A DNA stretch of 64,000 bases from Anaerocolumna jejuensis DSM 15929 (GCF_900142215.1 NZ_FRAC01000012.1:124001-188000); one strand, 5' to 3'. Shown: positions 7,514-16,072, numbered from the stretch's first letter. Numbers and translations are program-made. The notes: generated by a model from the letters alone, not told the origin.

Positions 7514-8662
7514 CTATTGCCTCATAAAGCGTTTTACCAAGGCGGACATTGGCTTGTAAGGAAAGCTTTCCAAGGAAGCAGTTGTCTTTTTGAGTTCTTT
7601 GGGGATTGCTATGCTTTGAGGACAGTGCTTTTCACATAAACCGCAGCCAACACATTTGCTTGCATTATGCCCGGAGGTTCGCAGGATATAGTTTAATCGG
7701 GAGTGTAATTTTCCGGAAGTGGCTGTTTCATTGTAGCTGCTAAAGCAAAGAGGAATATCCACTCCCTGGGGACATGGCATGCAGTAGCTGCAGCCTGTAC
7801 AAGGCACCAGAAAGGATTTATTCAAGGCCTCTTTTACCCTGCCGTAAAGGTCAAGCTCTGCCGGAGTAAGAATCCCAGCCTCTGCCTTGGAGGCGGAGGC
7901 GGCGTTGGCAGCAAGCATTTCCTGGGAATTCATGCCGGAAAGCACGGTAAGCACCTGAGGCTGGTTCCACAACCATCGGAAGGACCATTCTGCGGGGGTA
8001 TGCTTTTCCTTTGACTCCTCAAAGACAGAGAGGGCTTCCTTGGGCAGATTTACAAGCTTTCCGCCTCGTAAGGGTTCCATGATCATAATGGGTAGGCCTT
8101 TCTCCGCTGCATAAAGTAAGCCGTTTTTGCCTGCCTGGTTGTATTCGTCATAGTAATTATACTGGAGCATGCAGAATTCCCAATCATAGGCATCAATAAT
8201 TTTTATAAATTCCTGCTGGCCGCCATGGTAGGAAAACCCAATGTTCTTTATCTGCCCTTTCTCTTTTTTCTCTTTAATCCAGTCCAGTATGCCAAGGCTT
8301 ACCAGCCGCTGCCAAACCTCCAGATTAGTAAGCATATGAATCAGGTAATAATCGATATAGTCTGTCTTAAGCCGCTCCAGCTGTGTAAGAAAGAGCTTAT
8401 CAAAGTCTTCCTTCTTTTTTACAAGATAGTGTGGCAGCTTTGTAGCAAGCTTTACTTTTTCCCGGTAGCCCTTTGAAAGAATTCGTCCAAGAGTGGCCTC
8501 GCTGCCAGGATATATGTAGGCGGTATCAAAATAATTAATTCCCATTTCAATCGCTTTTATTATCTGCCGTTCTGTTTCTTTCTCGTCCCTCTTAAAACGC
8601 ATACATCCAAAAGCCAGGACCGATATCATATCTCCGTTTTTCGGATTCCTTCTGTATTGCAT
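7514..8662 (-). CDS. Aldo/keto reductase with C-terminal 2[4Fe-4S] ferredoxin domain
   Basis: A 382-residue oxidoreductase of the clostridial aldo/keto-reductase group. The N-terminal 270 residues form the TIM barrel; the catalytic Asp/Tyr/Lys/His region is recognisable as NYFDTAYIY, ATKLPHY and YYLIHM. The C-terminus has two cysteine clusters, CTGCSYCMPCPQ and CVGCGLCEKHCP, of bacterial ferredoxin type, so electrons probably come from ferredoxin or are bifurcated rather than from NADPH alone. The start follows AAAGAGG. A good promoter and an overlapping palindrome precede it, suggesting local repression. Physiological substrate unknown. Confidence 0.9.
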   Translation of the reverse strand: MQYRRNPKNGDMISVLAFGCMRFKRDEKETERQIIKAIEMGINYFDTAYIYPGSEATLGRILSKGYREKVKLATKLPHYLVKKKEDFDKLFLTQLERLKTDYIDYYLIHMLTNLEVWQRLVSLGILDWIKEKKEKGQIKNIGFSYHGGQQEFIKIIDAYDWEFCMLQYNYYDEYNQAGKNGLLYAAEKGLPIMIMEPLRGGKLVNLPKEALSVFEESKEKHTPAEWSFRWLWNQPQVLTVLSGMNSQEMLAANAASASKAEAGILTPAELDLYGRVKEALNKSFLVPCTGCSYCMPCPQGVDIPLCFSSYNETATSGKLHSRLNYILRTSGHNASKCVGCGLCEKHCPQSIAIPKELKKTTASLESFPYKPMSALVKRFMRQ

Positions 8663-8679
8663 CGCAACCTCTTTTCCTG

Positions 8680-8700
8680 ATATCTGAAATTCTCAGATAT
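8680..8700 (-). promoter_or_regulatory. Palindromic operator candidate
   Basis: Arms ATATCTGA and TCAGATAT separated by five bases, in the leader of the aldo/keto reductase gene, about 20 bases downstream of the -10 box and 18 upstream of the ATG. A repressor bound here would block elongation; an RNA hairpin is the alternative. Confidence 0.5.
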
Positions 8701-8722
8701 TAAATTAATATTCTTAAGATGT

Positions 8723-8750
8723 ATTATAGGATAACGAAGAATGAAGTCAA
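8723..8750 (-). promoter_or_regulatory. Sigma-A promoter of the aldo/keto reductase
   Basis: On the minus strand: -35 TTGACT (8745-8750), 16-base spacer, -10 TATAAT (8723-8728). Confidence 0.65.
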
Positions 8751-8885
8751 GAAAATTATTTAAAGTAGTTCCATTCTAAGGATTGACAAGAGAAATGGGC
8801 AGGTATTAAAGTATACTGTGTAAGTCGAAAAAACTGAAATTCAACTTATTATAAGAAATTTAGGCTAGTTTGGGAGGTAGAAGGC

Positions 8886-10145
8886 ATGAAGCTTAAGAAT
8901 ATATTAAACACAAAAGGACATAATCCGTCCTTTGGATTAAGAGAATTACTAGGTTATATCGGACCGGGGCTTTTAGTAACGGTGGGATTTATCGACCCAG
9001 GTAACTGGGCGTCGAATATCGCGGCAGGGTCTGAATACGGATACAAACTTTTATGGATGGTCACCCTTTCCACCATCATGTTAATCCTGCTCCAGCATAA
9101 TGTTGCCCATCTTGGGATTGTAACGGGGGATTGTCTTTCGGAAGCAGCAAACAAGCATCTGAAGCCCTGGCTGTCAAAAACGGTTCTTTCTACGGCCCTT
9201 TTGGCAGCGGTTTCTACGGCAATGGCGGAAATACTGGGCGGAGCCATTGCATTGAACCTGCTCTTTAAGGTACCGATTAAAGTGGGCTCTGTCATTATCC
9301 TGGTCGTTATTATTCTATTACTTTTTACGAATACCTATAAGAAGCTGGAAAAGGTAATAATGGGCTTTGTATCCATTATAGGAATATCCTTTCTGTATGA
9401 GCTCAGTGTAGTTCATATAAGCTGGCCCGAAGCTGTGAGGGGCTGGACAACCATTCAATTTCCATCCGGCTCGCTGCCAATTATTATGTCTGTACTGGGA
9501 GCGGTTGTTATGCCCCATAACTTATTTCTTCACTCTGAGGTCATACAGAGCAGGCAGTGGAATTTGGAAGAAGAGTCCGTTATTAAGAAGCAATTGAAAT
9601 ATGAATTCTTAGATACCCTGTTTTCCATGATTATAGGCTGGGCAATAAACAGTGCCATGATAATACTTGCGGCAACAACATTTTTTTCACAGCATATCAA
9701 GGTATCGGAACTGGGTCAGGCACAGCAGATGCTTGTTCCGCTGGTTGGAGGGCTTGCAGCAATTATCTTTGGAGTAGCATTGCTCTTTGCCGGTATTTCT
9801 TCCACAATGACGGCCGGTATGGCAGCCGGAACAATCTTTGCCGGAATGTTTGGAGAGCCCTATGATATCAAGGACAGACATACAAAGATAGGTGTTGTTG
9901 GAATCCTGACCATAGCTACCCTGATAATATTCTTTATACATAATCCTTTTCAGGGACTGGTATACAGCCAGATGTTACTCAGTATTCAGCTTCCGATAAC
10001 GGTATTTTTGCAGATTTACTTAACATCCTCCAAAAAGGTCATGGGAAAATACAAGAATAGCTTATTCAGCAATATCGTCCTGTGGTCCATTGCAATCATT
10101 CTGACAGTTTTAAATCTGATGCTTTTTGCAAGTTACCTGGTTTAG
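8886..10145 (+). CDS. mntH: NRAMP-family Mn2+/Fe2+ transporter
   Basis: Proton-coupled importer of divalent manganese or iron in the cytoplasmic membrane, 419 residues and about eleven membrane segments. Metal-binding motifs are both present: D37-P-G-N40 in TM1 and M209-P-H211 in TM6 (VVMPHNLFLHSE). The start follows GGGAGGTAG. The leader (8760-8885) contains TTGACA and a hairpin with arms AGTCGAA/TTCAACT, and the stretch TTAGGCTAG before the ribosome site faintly resembles DtxR/MntR-type boxes; I would not claim an operator. Ends in a long hairpin terminator shared with the converging chemoreceptor gene. Confidence 0.93.
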   Translation: MKLKNILNTKGHNPSFGLRELLGYIGPGLLVTVGFIDPGNWASNIAAGSEYGYKLLWMVTLSTIMLILLQHNVAHLGIVTGDCLSEAANKHLKPWLSKTVLSTALLAAVSTAMAEILGGAIALNLLFKVPIKVGSVIILVVIILLLFTNTYKKLEKVIMGFVSIIGISFLYELSVVHISWPEAVRGWTTIQFPSGSLPIIMSVLGAVVMPHNLFLHSEVIQSRQWNLEEESVIKKQLKYEFLDTLFSMIIGWAINSAMIILAATTFFSQHIKVSELGQAQQMLVPLVGGLAAIIFGVALLFAGISSTMTAGMAAGTIFAGMFGEPYDIKDRHTKIGVVGILTIATLIIFFIHNPFQGLVYSQMLLSIQLPITVFLQIYLTSSKKVMGKYKNSLFSNIVLWSIAIILTVLNLMLFASYLV

Positions 10146-10178
10146 AAAAAATCCGGTTTCTTTCAAAGGTATAATAAG

Positions 10179-10266
10179 AAGCCCCCTGTTTGTGATATGC
10201 TGTCCTCAATATAGGAATTATATTTCAATGTCCTATAGAGGGGAGCATATCAAAGACAGGGGGCTT
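10179..10266. terminator. Long bidirectional terminator hairpin
   Basis: Arms begin AAGCCCCCTGT and end ACAGGGGGCTT; pairing continues inward through GATATGC/GCATATC and TCCTC/GAGGGGA to TATAGGA/TCCTATA. The 88-base stem lies exactly between converging genes and has A/T runs on both sides. Confidence 0.75.
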
Positions 10267-10278
10267 TCTGATATTTAA

Positions 10279-11745
10279 TTATTCAACAGTCAATCTGATA
10301 CCTTTTTTGTCTAATTCGCTGGCATTTCCGATTAATTTTTGAATCAGGCCAATGAGCTCGGAAGAGAGGCTGTGTGCCTCCTTTAAAATAAGCGAGGATT
10401 TCTCCTTATCATTTTTCTCGATGGCTTTAATCATATCATCGCCTTTTAAATGGAATTCTTTATGCAGTTTGCCGATTGTTTCCCAATCCTTCAGGATGGA
10501 AGGATGGTTCAGGTTCAGGGTATTATAATAGTGGCCGAAGCTGCATTTGCTGGGATTTGTCTGAAGGGGCAGCAATGTCATGGTATTTGCCATGGATTCG
10601 AGCTTATCCATCCATTCCTTATGGGCATTGATGGCTTTTTCTAAAATGCTGCATACTTCATTGTTGGATATGGAATGAGTAGTACCCTTTAACCCCTTAT
10701 ATAAGTTGCCGGCCAGGGCAGACAATTTATCATCTATATTTGAGATGCTCTTAGCATAGCCAACACTTTCGGAAGCATCCTTCTGAATATTCTGGGTCAT
10801 GGCGTTGAGCTTTTGAGCATCCTCACTGGAGGCTTCCATAGCCCGGTTAATTTCAACAGAAGCAACCTTTACTCCCTGCATGGAATCGTTAATGGTTTCA
10901 ACCGTATCGATAACGCCTTCCAGCATATGAATATTTTCGCCCACGGTGTTTGATACCTGGTCTATTTTTTCACTCATCTGGCTGGTGGAAGTTAAGGCAC
11001 GGTCAAGACTATTCTTACCCTCACCGGCAGCAGTTTGAATGTTACCTACGAATATCCGCATATCATCAAGGTTATGCTTGGTATCGTCTGCCAGTTTTCT
11101 TACTTCTTCCGCTACAACGGAGAAGCCCTTGCCGTGTTCACCGGCTCTGGCAGCTTCAATTGCAGCGTTTAAAGCAAGTAAATTTGTCTGGTTGGCTATG
11201 GTTTGGACACTGTCTACGATTTTACCGACTTCATTGGCAAGCTGCAGCAGCTGATCGATTTTACCGGCCATATTTTTGGTATCTGTCACAACATTTTCTT
11301 TTAGGCCACTTACATCCATGAGTAAATCCTTACTTTCCTTATTACGGGCAGCAAGGGTCATGGAATCTTCTGATAATTGCTGTAAGGTAGTAGCTGAATT
11401 GTCAATGGTATCGGAAACAGAAGTCATGGTAGCGGTAGTCTCTTCCACTATAGCAAGATTTGACTCGCTCAGATTCGACAGTTCCAGGGAAAAGCTGCTT
11501 AATTGGTTGGATATGTATGTCATTCCGACATCGAAGGTGCTTATAGAAGAGGCCAGATCCATGATATCTTTTACGGCACCTGACATTTTATGTTCGTTGT
11601 CAAACAGTTTATTAAAATGATTGATTGCCTGCTGGTGAATTGGATGATCACTTTGCGGAGATTCAAGTTCTTTTCCGGACATCATACTTTCTACATAGTG
11701 GAGAATTTCTCCCATTTCTGAACACGCTTTTCTTATCTTTGGCAT
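10279..11745 (-). CDS. Soluble methyl-accepting chemotaxis protein with C-terminal CZB domain
   Basis: Cytoplasmic chemoreceptor, 488 residues, no membrane segment or signal peptide. Residues 60-340 are the coiled-coil signalling domain with the conserved hairpin tip (IANQTNLLALNAAIEAARAG, then EHGKGFSVVAEEVRKLA), which contacts CheA/CheW. Residues 365-488 are a chemoreceptor zinc-binding domain: H375 in AHKEWMD, C401 in KCSFGHYY, and histidines in LNHPSI and LHKEFH are the expected zinc ligands. CZB domains in other bacteria sense zinc or hypochlorous acid through the cysteine. The start follows AAAGGAAAAA. A standard sigma-A promoter lies upstream rather than a sigma-D motility promoter. 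No other chemotaxis gene is nearby. Confidence 0.92.
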   Translation of the reverse strand: MPKIRKACSEMGEILHYVESMMSGKELESPQSDHPIHQQAINHFNKLFDNEHKMSGAVKDIMDLASSISTFDVGMTYISNQLSSFSLELSNLSESNLAIVEETTATMTSVSDTIDNSATTLQQLSEDSMTLAARNKESKDLLMDVSGLKENVVTDTKNMAGKIDQLLQLANEVGKIVDSVQTIANQTNLLALNAAIEAARAGEHGKGFSVVAEEVRKLADDTKHNLDDMRIFVGNIQTAAGEGKNSLDRALTSTSQMSEKIDQVSNTVGENIHMLEGVIDTVETINDSMQGVKVASVEINRAMEASSEDAQKLNAMTQNIQKDASESVGYAKSISNIDDKLSALAGNLYKGLKGTTHSISNNEVCSILEKAINAHKEWMDKLESMANTMTLLPLQTNPSKCSFGHYYNTLNLNHPSILKDWETIGKLHKEFHLKGDDMIKAIEKNDKEKSSLILKEAHSLSSELIGLIQKLIGNASELDKKGIRLTVE

Positions 11746-11780
11746 AGTATTTTTCCTTTCTTTCGTGTAGAGTTACTTTT

Positions 11781-11809
11781 ATTATAATCTGCCCGCTTAA
11801 CTTGTGCAA
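11781..11809 (-). promoter_or_regulatory. Sigma-A promoter of the chemoreceptor gene
   Basis: Minus strand: -35 TTGCAC (11804-11809), 17-base spacer, -10 TATAAT (11781-11786). Confidence 0.7.
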
Positions 11810-11891
11810 CGGATATTTTTTTACTATAGGAGGTTGAAATAATACATTGTAATAGTCTGTTAAAAAGATATAATTAGAATTATGTTTCAAG

Positions 11892-12024
11892 TGTCATAAG
11901 TCAATGCCATATTTATAGAATGTATACTTGTGATATAAAAATACACTCACCTCCGTGAAAGTCACTTCGTTGCATTTTTATACCCCAAATATACATAATT
12001 GAAAGCTGAGATTAACTTATGACA
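11892..12024. repeat. 133-bp long imperfect hairpin
   Basis: Ends TGTCATAAGTCAAT and ATTAACTTATGACA pair with one mismatch. Pairing continues through ATGTATAC/ATATACAT and TATAAAAAT/ATTTTTATA to a loop near GTGAAAGTCACTTC. It lies between divergent transcription units and encodes nothing. Confidence 0.6.
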
Positions 12025-12082
12025 TCCGAATCAATTAAGTATTAAAAAGGATAAAACATCAAAAGAAAAGAGGTCAGGTAAC

Positions 12083-13264
12083 ATGCTAACGAACACAGAA
12101 GCCTTCAGAATTAAAAAAGCAATTGGCAAAGCAATCGAAATGAATGAGATTTCCGGTGCTAATTTGCTGGTTTTTAAGGACGGAAAAGAAATATTCTACC
12201 ATGAGGATGGTCTTGCATCAAGAGAGGAACAGCTCCCCATAAAGAGGGATACCATATTCCGCCTATATTCCATGACCAAGCCCGTTACGGCAGCGGCTGC
12301 AATGATATTAGTGGAAAGAGGGGAGATAGACCTGTATGAACCCGTCGGCAAATATCTGGAAGGCTTTCACAACCAATTGGTTGAAGATAACGGGTCCCTG
12401 GTTCCTGCAAACAGAGAGGTATTAATAAAGGACTTGCTGAATATGACCTCCGGCCTTCTTTATGGGGGAGAAAGTAAAGCCGGTAAGGCAGCCGAGGCAG
12501 TATTTAAGGAAGTGGAGGAAAAGTTTCTGACCAAGGATGCATTAAGTACCGTTGAAGTGGCAAATAAGCTCGGAAAATGTCCGCTGGCGTACCATCCCGG
12601 TTCTTCCTGGAGCTATGGCTCCAGTGCGGATGTTATTGGCGCTCTTGTGGAAGTCGTAAGCGGCATGAAGTTTGGCGAATTCTTAAAGAAAGAAATATTC
12701 GAGCCATTAGGAATGAAGGATACGGGCTTTTATGTACCGGCTGAAAAGAGGAACAGGCTTGCTAATACCTACCAAACGGACAGCGTAAATGGGTTAACCC
12801 TGTATACCGGCAATAATCTTGGAATTATTCAGAAAATGGACAGAGAGCCTGCCTATGAGGCCGGCGGAGCTGGATTAGTATCAACCGTTGATGATTATGC
12901 AAAGTTTTCCTTAATGCTTTTGAACGGCGGGACCTATGAGGGAACTGCCATACTGCGCCCCAGGACTGTTCAGTATATGACGACAAAGACATTAAATGAG
13001 GAGCAGTATAAGGGGATGGAATCCTGGCTTACATTGGAAGGCCACAGCTATGGTAATTTCATGAGAATCCTGACGGATACCACAAAGGCCGGAAGCCTTG
13101 GAAGTCCTTTCGAATATGGCTGGGATGGCTGGCTTGGCTGCTACTTTACCAATTGCCCCAAGGATAACCTTAATATCCTGTTCATGACCCAAAAGACAGA
13201 TGCAGGTACCATGGCGGTTACCAGAAAGCTGAGAAATATAATTTTCAGCAGCTGCTGTGATTAA
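12083..13264 (+). CDS. Serine hydrolase of the class C beta-lactamase/EstB family
   Basis: A 393-residue penicillin-binding-fold hydrolase without signal peptide, hence cytoplasmic, which argues for an esterase or peptidase rather than a secreted beta-lactamase. The nucleophile is S63 in the SxxK motif S63-M-T-K66, and the second motif is Y178-G-S in SYGSSADV. The region GWDGWLGCYF near the C-terminus corresponds to the third, glycine-containing motif. The start follows AAGAGGTCAGG. It stands alone between two long-hairpin elements, so context gives no substrate. Confidence 0.88.
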   Translation: MLTNTEAFRIKKAIGKAIEMNEISGANLLVFKDGKEIFYHEDGLASREEQLPIKRDTIFRLYSMTKPVTAAAAMILVERGEIDLYEPVGKYLEGFHNQLVEDNGSLVPANREVLIKDLLNMTSGLLYGGESKAGKAAEAVFKEVEEKFLTKDALSTVEVANKLGKCPLAYHPGSSWSYGSSADVIGALVEVVSGMKFGEFLKKEIFEPLGMKDTGFYVPAEKRNRLANTYQTDSVNGLTLYTGNNLGIIQKMDREPAYEAGGAGLVSTVDDYAKFSLMLLNGGTYEGTAILRPRTVQYMTTKTLNEEQYKGMESWLTLEGHSYGNFMRILTDTTKAGSLGSPFEYGWDGWLGCYFTNCPKDNLNILFMTQKTDAGTMAVTRKLRNIIFSSCCD

Positions 13265-13691
13265 AGATATGTTTTAATGCTTTATACTTTAAAAAAATCT
13301 GATTTAAAAGATTTGATTTGGGTATCGAAAGGGTAGTCTTTCAAAAGGGGACGGCAATTTGCACAAACCAGAAAGACTCATACTTCGATTCCAAGGTATA
13401 AGAAGTCCTAATTCTCTGAATATTTTGTGCTGGACATATTATAAAACAGATAACTCGCTTTTGCTCAAACAATCTGTTTTATAATATAGCACAAAATTTT
13501 CAGAGAAAAGGACTTCTAATACCTTTCCATAGGCGCATTCGTTCTTTCTGGTTTGTGCAAATTGCCTGTGTTTTTTTGAAGCAAGGTTTTTGTCACTCAA
13601 ATCAGATTTATAGTTAAAAGATTGTTTCTGAATAGTAATCTGATGCCAATAAGCAGGAAAAATAGCTGGATAATGAAAGAGGGGGGATGCT
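13265..13691. other. Gene-free gap filled by a long hairpin element
   Basis: Almost the whole gap is the inverted repeat at 13311-13608. Only the strong ribosome site of the next gene follows. Confidence 0.6.
13311..13608. repeat. About 300-bp long imperfect hairpin
   Basis: Perfect 24-bp arms at 13353-13376 and 13543-13566 (beginning GGCAATTTGCAC). Pairing extends outward to ATTTGATTTG near 13311 and CAAATCAGAT near 13607, and inward through AGAAGTCCT, TCTCTGAA, ATTTTGTGCT and ATTATAAAACAGAT. The loop is near 13455-13465. Not related in sequence to the element at 1794. MITE-like or a very stable RNA structure. Confidence 0.65.
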
Positions 13692-14288
13692 ATGAAAGTA
13701 AAATACAAATTAAATTTGAAATATTCAATCCTGGGATTATTTTTAATCCTCTGTGCTTACATCATTATTTCCTATATTTCAGGCGCAAGGTTCTCACCGG
13801 ATCGGGCAGCTAAAACCAGCCGGTGGGCAGAGAATACCTCAGTCTTACTTGGAACAGTCGAAACTCCTCCATATAAGGTATATATTTACGAAAATCAGGA
13901 TAAATACCGCACCATCCTCACTGGTTATAAATTTCCTTTTTGGAGGTACCGCGGCAGTTCCTGGGCTAATAAAACAGAGGATAAAGTAAAGCTGGTGGGG
14001 TGGTGCAGCTACTCTGACAGAGGAGATGGAAAGGGCATTACTGTGGTGCCGGTTCAAAGCTTTGATGATAAAGTAGCATTTATTGAAATGGGCAGTGGCC
14101 CTGATTTGCAGAGAAAGCCGGTTAAAACAGGTGAGGTACTTCTGTTTTCCTGGGAAAAATCAGTGAAATGGAATGACCTGAACGCAATTGCCTGTTCAGG
14201 TGATAATAAAGTACTGTACAAATTGGGATATGAAGTCAACAATTCAAAAATTAACATGGATGAATTAAGGTGGCTTCCAGTGGATTAA
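13692..14288 (+). CDS. Membrane-anchored protein of unknown function
   Basis: A 198-residue protein with a basic start, one membrane segment at residues 12-31 and a roughly 165-residue extracytoplasmic domain rich in Trp, Tyr and charged residues (for example KFPFWRYRGSSW, ISWEKSV-like FSWEKSVKWNDL). It has no lipobox. I do not recognise the domain. The start is fixed by an unusually strong ribosome site, GAAAGAGGGGGGATG. The gene stops 80 bases before the DMT-family gene and may be cotranscribed with it. Real gene status is supported by length, ribosome site and a clean signal-anchor; function is unknown. Confidence 0.6.
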   Translation: MKVKYKLNLKYSILGLFLILCAYIIISYISGARFSPDRAAKTSRWAENTSVLLGTVETPPYKVYIYENQDKYRTILTGYKFPFWRYRGSSWANKTEDKVKLVGWCSYSDRGDGKGITVVPVQSFDDKVAFIEMGSGPDLQRKPVKTGEVLLFSWEKSVKWNDLNAIACSGDNKVLYKLGYEVNNSKINMDELRWLPVD

Positions 14289-14368
14289 TGTTGTCTAACT
14301 GCTCGTATATTATTGAGGTCTCGTACATATCTTTTATACATAAAGTAATTGTAATTGAGGGCAGCAGG

Positions 14369-14794
14369 ATGAATATTATCTCCATGCTTTTGGCTATTTT
14401 AGCAGGAGTATTAACTACCATTGAAGCTACAATAAATACCCAGCTTGGAAAATATGTGACACCTAGTATTGCCACACTTCACAGTTTAATGACAGGATTG
14501 ACTTTTGTATTATTGATTAATCTTGTTGTCGGCAACCTGCCAAGGTATACAAGGGTCACTTCCGTTCGTCCTATCTGGCTGATTGGAGGTTTCTTCGGAG
14601 CGTCCATTATCTACCTGACTTCAAGGTCGATTCCCTCCCTTGGGATATCCAATGCCTTGATCCTGATTGTGGCAGGCCAGCTTACCAGCAGCCTTATTAT
14701 GGATGTATTTCTTAATAATTCAGAAGTAAGTCTAAAAAAAATGGGCGGTATGATATTATTTCTGATCGGTACCATAATGTTTCTTCGCGATTAG
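14369..14794 (+). CDS. DMT-superfamily transporter subunit, DUF606 (YdcZ) family
   Basis: A 141-residue membrane protein with four to five helices. DUF606/YdcZ proteins are half-size drug/metabolite transporter relatives that probably dimerise. Here it stands as a single copy, whereas a second, paired version occurs at 29603-30486. The longer frame beginning at 14270 lacks a ribosome site; the start at 14369 follows GAGGGCAGCAGG and begins directly with the first helix (NIISMLLAILAG). Substrate unknown. Confidence 0.8.
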   Translation: MNIISMLLAILAGVLTTIEATINTQLGKYVTPSIATLHSLMTGLTFVLLINLVVGNLPRYTRVTSVRPIWLIGGFFGASIIYLTSRSIPSLGISNALILIVAGQLTSSLIMDVFLNNSEVSLKKMGGMILFLIGTIMFLRD

Positions 14795-14869
14795 CATAGA
14801 AAGCCGTGGCAGTGAAAAGGCATATATGAAATAAATTTCCTGTTAAAATGTATAAAAATAAATCAGTGC

Positions 14870-14897
14870 TTGCAATTCTTATAATTCTATGTATAAT
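14870..14897 (+). promoter_or_regulatory. Sigma-A promoter upstream of the D-lactate dehydrogenase
   Basis: -35 TTGCAA (14870-14875), 16-base spacer, -10 TATAAT (14892-14897). The expected transcript start near 14904 precedes a terminator-bearing leader. Confidence 0.6.
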
Positions 14898-14928
14898 TAC
14901 ATTAAATGAATGATAAAGGGTGATTTCT

Positions 14929-15009
14929 TTGGAGTATTACAGATACAATTTCATGATAGACATTTTGGGAAAGACGGGCTTTGCAGCCTGTCTTTCTTTT
15001 TGGCTTTAA
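14929..15009 (+). CDS. Possible 26-codon leader peptide
   Basis: TTG start after AAAGGGTGATT, reading MEYYRYNFMIDILGKTGF and ending TAA at 15007-15009; hydrophobic C-terminus. It contains the terminator at 14970-15001, an arrangement seen in attenuators. May equally be chance. Confidence 0.25.
   Translation: MEYYRYNFMIDILGKTGFAACLSFWL
14970..15001 (+). terminator. Intrinsic terminator in the leader of the D-lactate dehydrogenase
   Basis: Arms AAAGACGGGC and GCCTGTCTTT, then CTTTTTGG. It lies between the promoter at 14870 and the gene at 15061, so it either ends a short RNA of about 100 bases or acts as an attenuator. Confidence 0.7.
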
Positions 15010-15060
15010 CTTAATAAAGTATAAAAATTCATTTTCAAAAGTTTATTGAAAGGAGCTACT

Positions 15061-16041
15061 ATGAAAATTGCGGTATATGAATTAAGGCAGGATGAAAAGA
15101 ATAAACTGGAGGAATTAAAAATAAAGCATGGTATTGATCTGGTTTCGACCGGAAAGACATTGAACAAGCAGACCTTAAAGCTCTGTGCAGGCTGTGAGGG
15201 AGTCAGCGTTCTTGGAAGAAGCTCTCTTGATAAGGAGCTTTTGGAAGGACTTAAAAAGCAGGGTGTTGGTTATATCTCCACGAGAACCGTAGGGTATAAC
15301 CATATAGATACCGCCTACGGAAAGGAAATCGGGCTCAGGATGTGCAATGCCGGCTATCCGCCAAAAGGAGTGGCAGAGTTTGCTGTTATGCTGATGTTAC
15401 TGACACTGCGCCACTATAAGCCTGCCATGTGGCGGCAAAATGTCAATGACTATTCCCTTTTTGGATTAACGGGACAGGAGCTGGGCAACCAGACAGTGGG
15501 AGTAATCGGTACGGGGAATATCGGTACGGAAGTACTAAGGATACTCTCAGGCTTTGGCTGTAAGCTGGCAGCTTATAACAAGGGTGAAACAGAGGAGGGG
15601 AAAAGGTATGCCCGGTATGTATCTCTGGATGAATTGTACCGTGACTCCGATATTATAACCCTTCATGTGCCCTTAACGGAGGAGAACAGGCATTTTATCA
15701 ACAGAGAAGCCATTGATAAGATGAAAACAGGAGTTATATTAATTAATACTGCCAGAGGGGAATTAATGGACATAGAAGCGCTGACAGAAGGAATTGAGTC
15801 GCAGAAAATCGGTGCTCTTGGACTGGATGTATTTGAAAAGGAAGAGGGAATCTATCATGCTGACAGAAAGACAGATATTCTTAAGAACAGGGATATGGTT
15901 TATTTAAGACAGTTTCCCAATGTGGTAATGACCCAGCATATGGCATTTTACACCAGAGCCAATATTGACAGCATGGTTACCTGGGGCATTGAAGGATTGT
16001 TGGATATGTACCATAAGGGAGTGTGCAGGCAGGAGATATAA
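15061..16041 (+). CDS. ldhA: D-lactate dehydrogenase (D-2-hydroxyacid dehydrogenase family)
   Basis: NADH-dependent reduction of pyruvate (or another 2-oxoacid) to the D-hydroxyacid in the cytoplasm. The 326-residue protein has the Rossmann motif GTGNIG near residue 152 and the catalytic set R232 (NTARGE), E261 in FEKEEG and H293 (TQHMAF), with the 61-residue Arg-His spacing of D-LDHs. The N-terminal TRTVGYNHID motif also resembles VanH. There is no D-Ala-D-Lac ligase or VanX nearby, so a fermentative role is favoured over a resistance role. The start at 15061 follows AAAGGAGC. A terminator precedes it in the leader and another follows it. Confidence 0.9.
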   Translation: MKIAVYELRQDEKNKLEELKIKHGIDLVSTGKTLNKQTLKLCAGCEGVSVLGRSSLDKELLEGLKKQGVGYISTRTVGYNHIDTAYGKEIGLRMCNAGYPPKGVAEFAVMLMLLTLRHYKPAMWRQNVNDYSLFGLTGQELGNQTVGVIGTGNIGTEVLRILSGFGCKLAAYNKGETEEGKRYARYVSLDELYRDSDIITLHVPLTEENRHFINREAIDKMKTGVILINTARGELMDIEALTEGIESQKIGALGLDVFEKEEGIYHADRKTDILKNRDMVYLRQFPNVVMTQHMAFYTRANIDSMVTWGIEGLLDMYHKGVCRQEI

Positions 16042-16072
16042 ATCTTTAAGAAAATATTAAATTTTTTACAAT

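Noticed and set aside
8822..8885. Manganese riboswitch or MntR box before the NRAMP gene
   Set aside because: The leader is too short and lacks yybP-ykoY loops; the TTAGGCTAG similarity to DtxR-type boxes is only a half-site.
12083..13264. Secreted beta-lactamase
   Set aside because: No signal peptide or lipobox; motifs fit the wider EstB-like hydrolase group.
15061..16041. Vancomycin-resistance gene vanH
   Set aside because: No vanA/vanX-type ligase or dipeptidase and no VanRS pair nearby; an ordinary fermentative D-lactate dehydrogenase is simpler.
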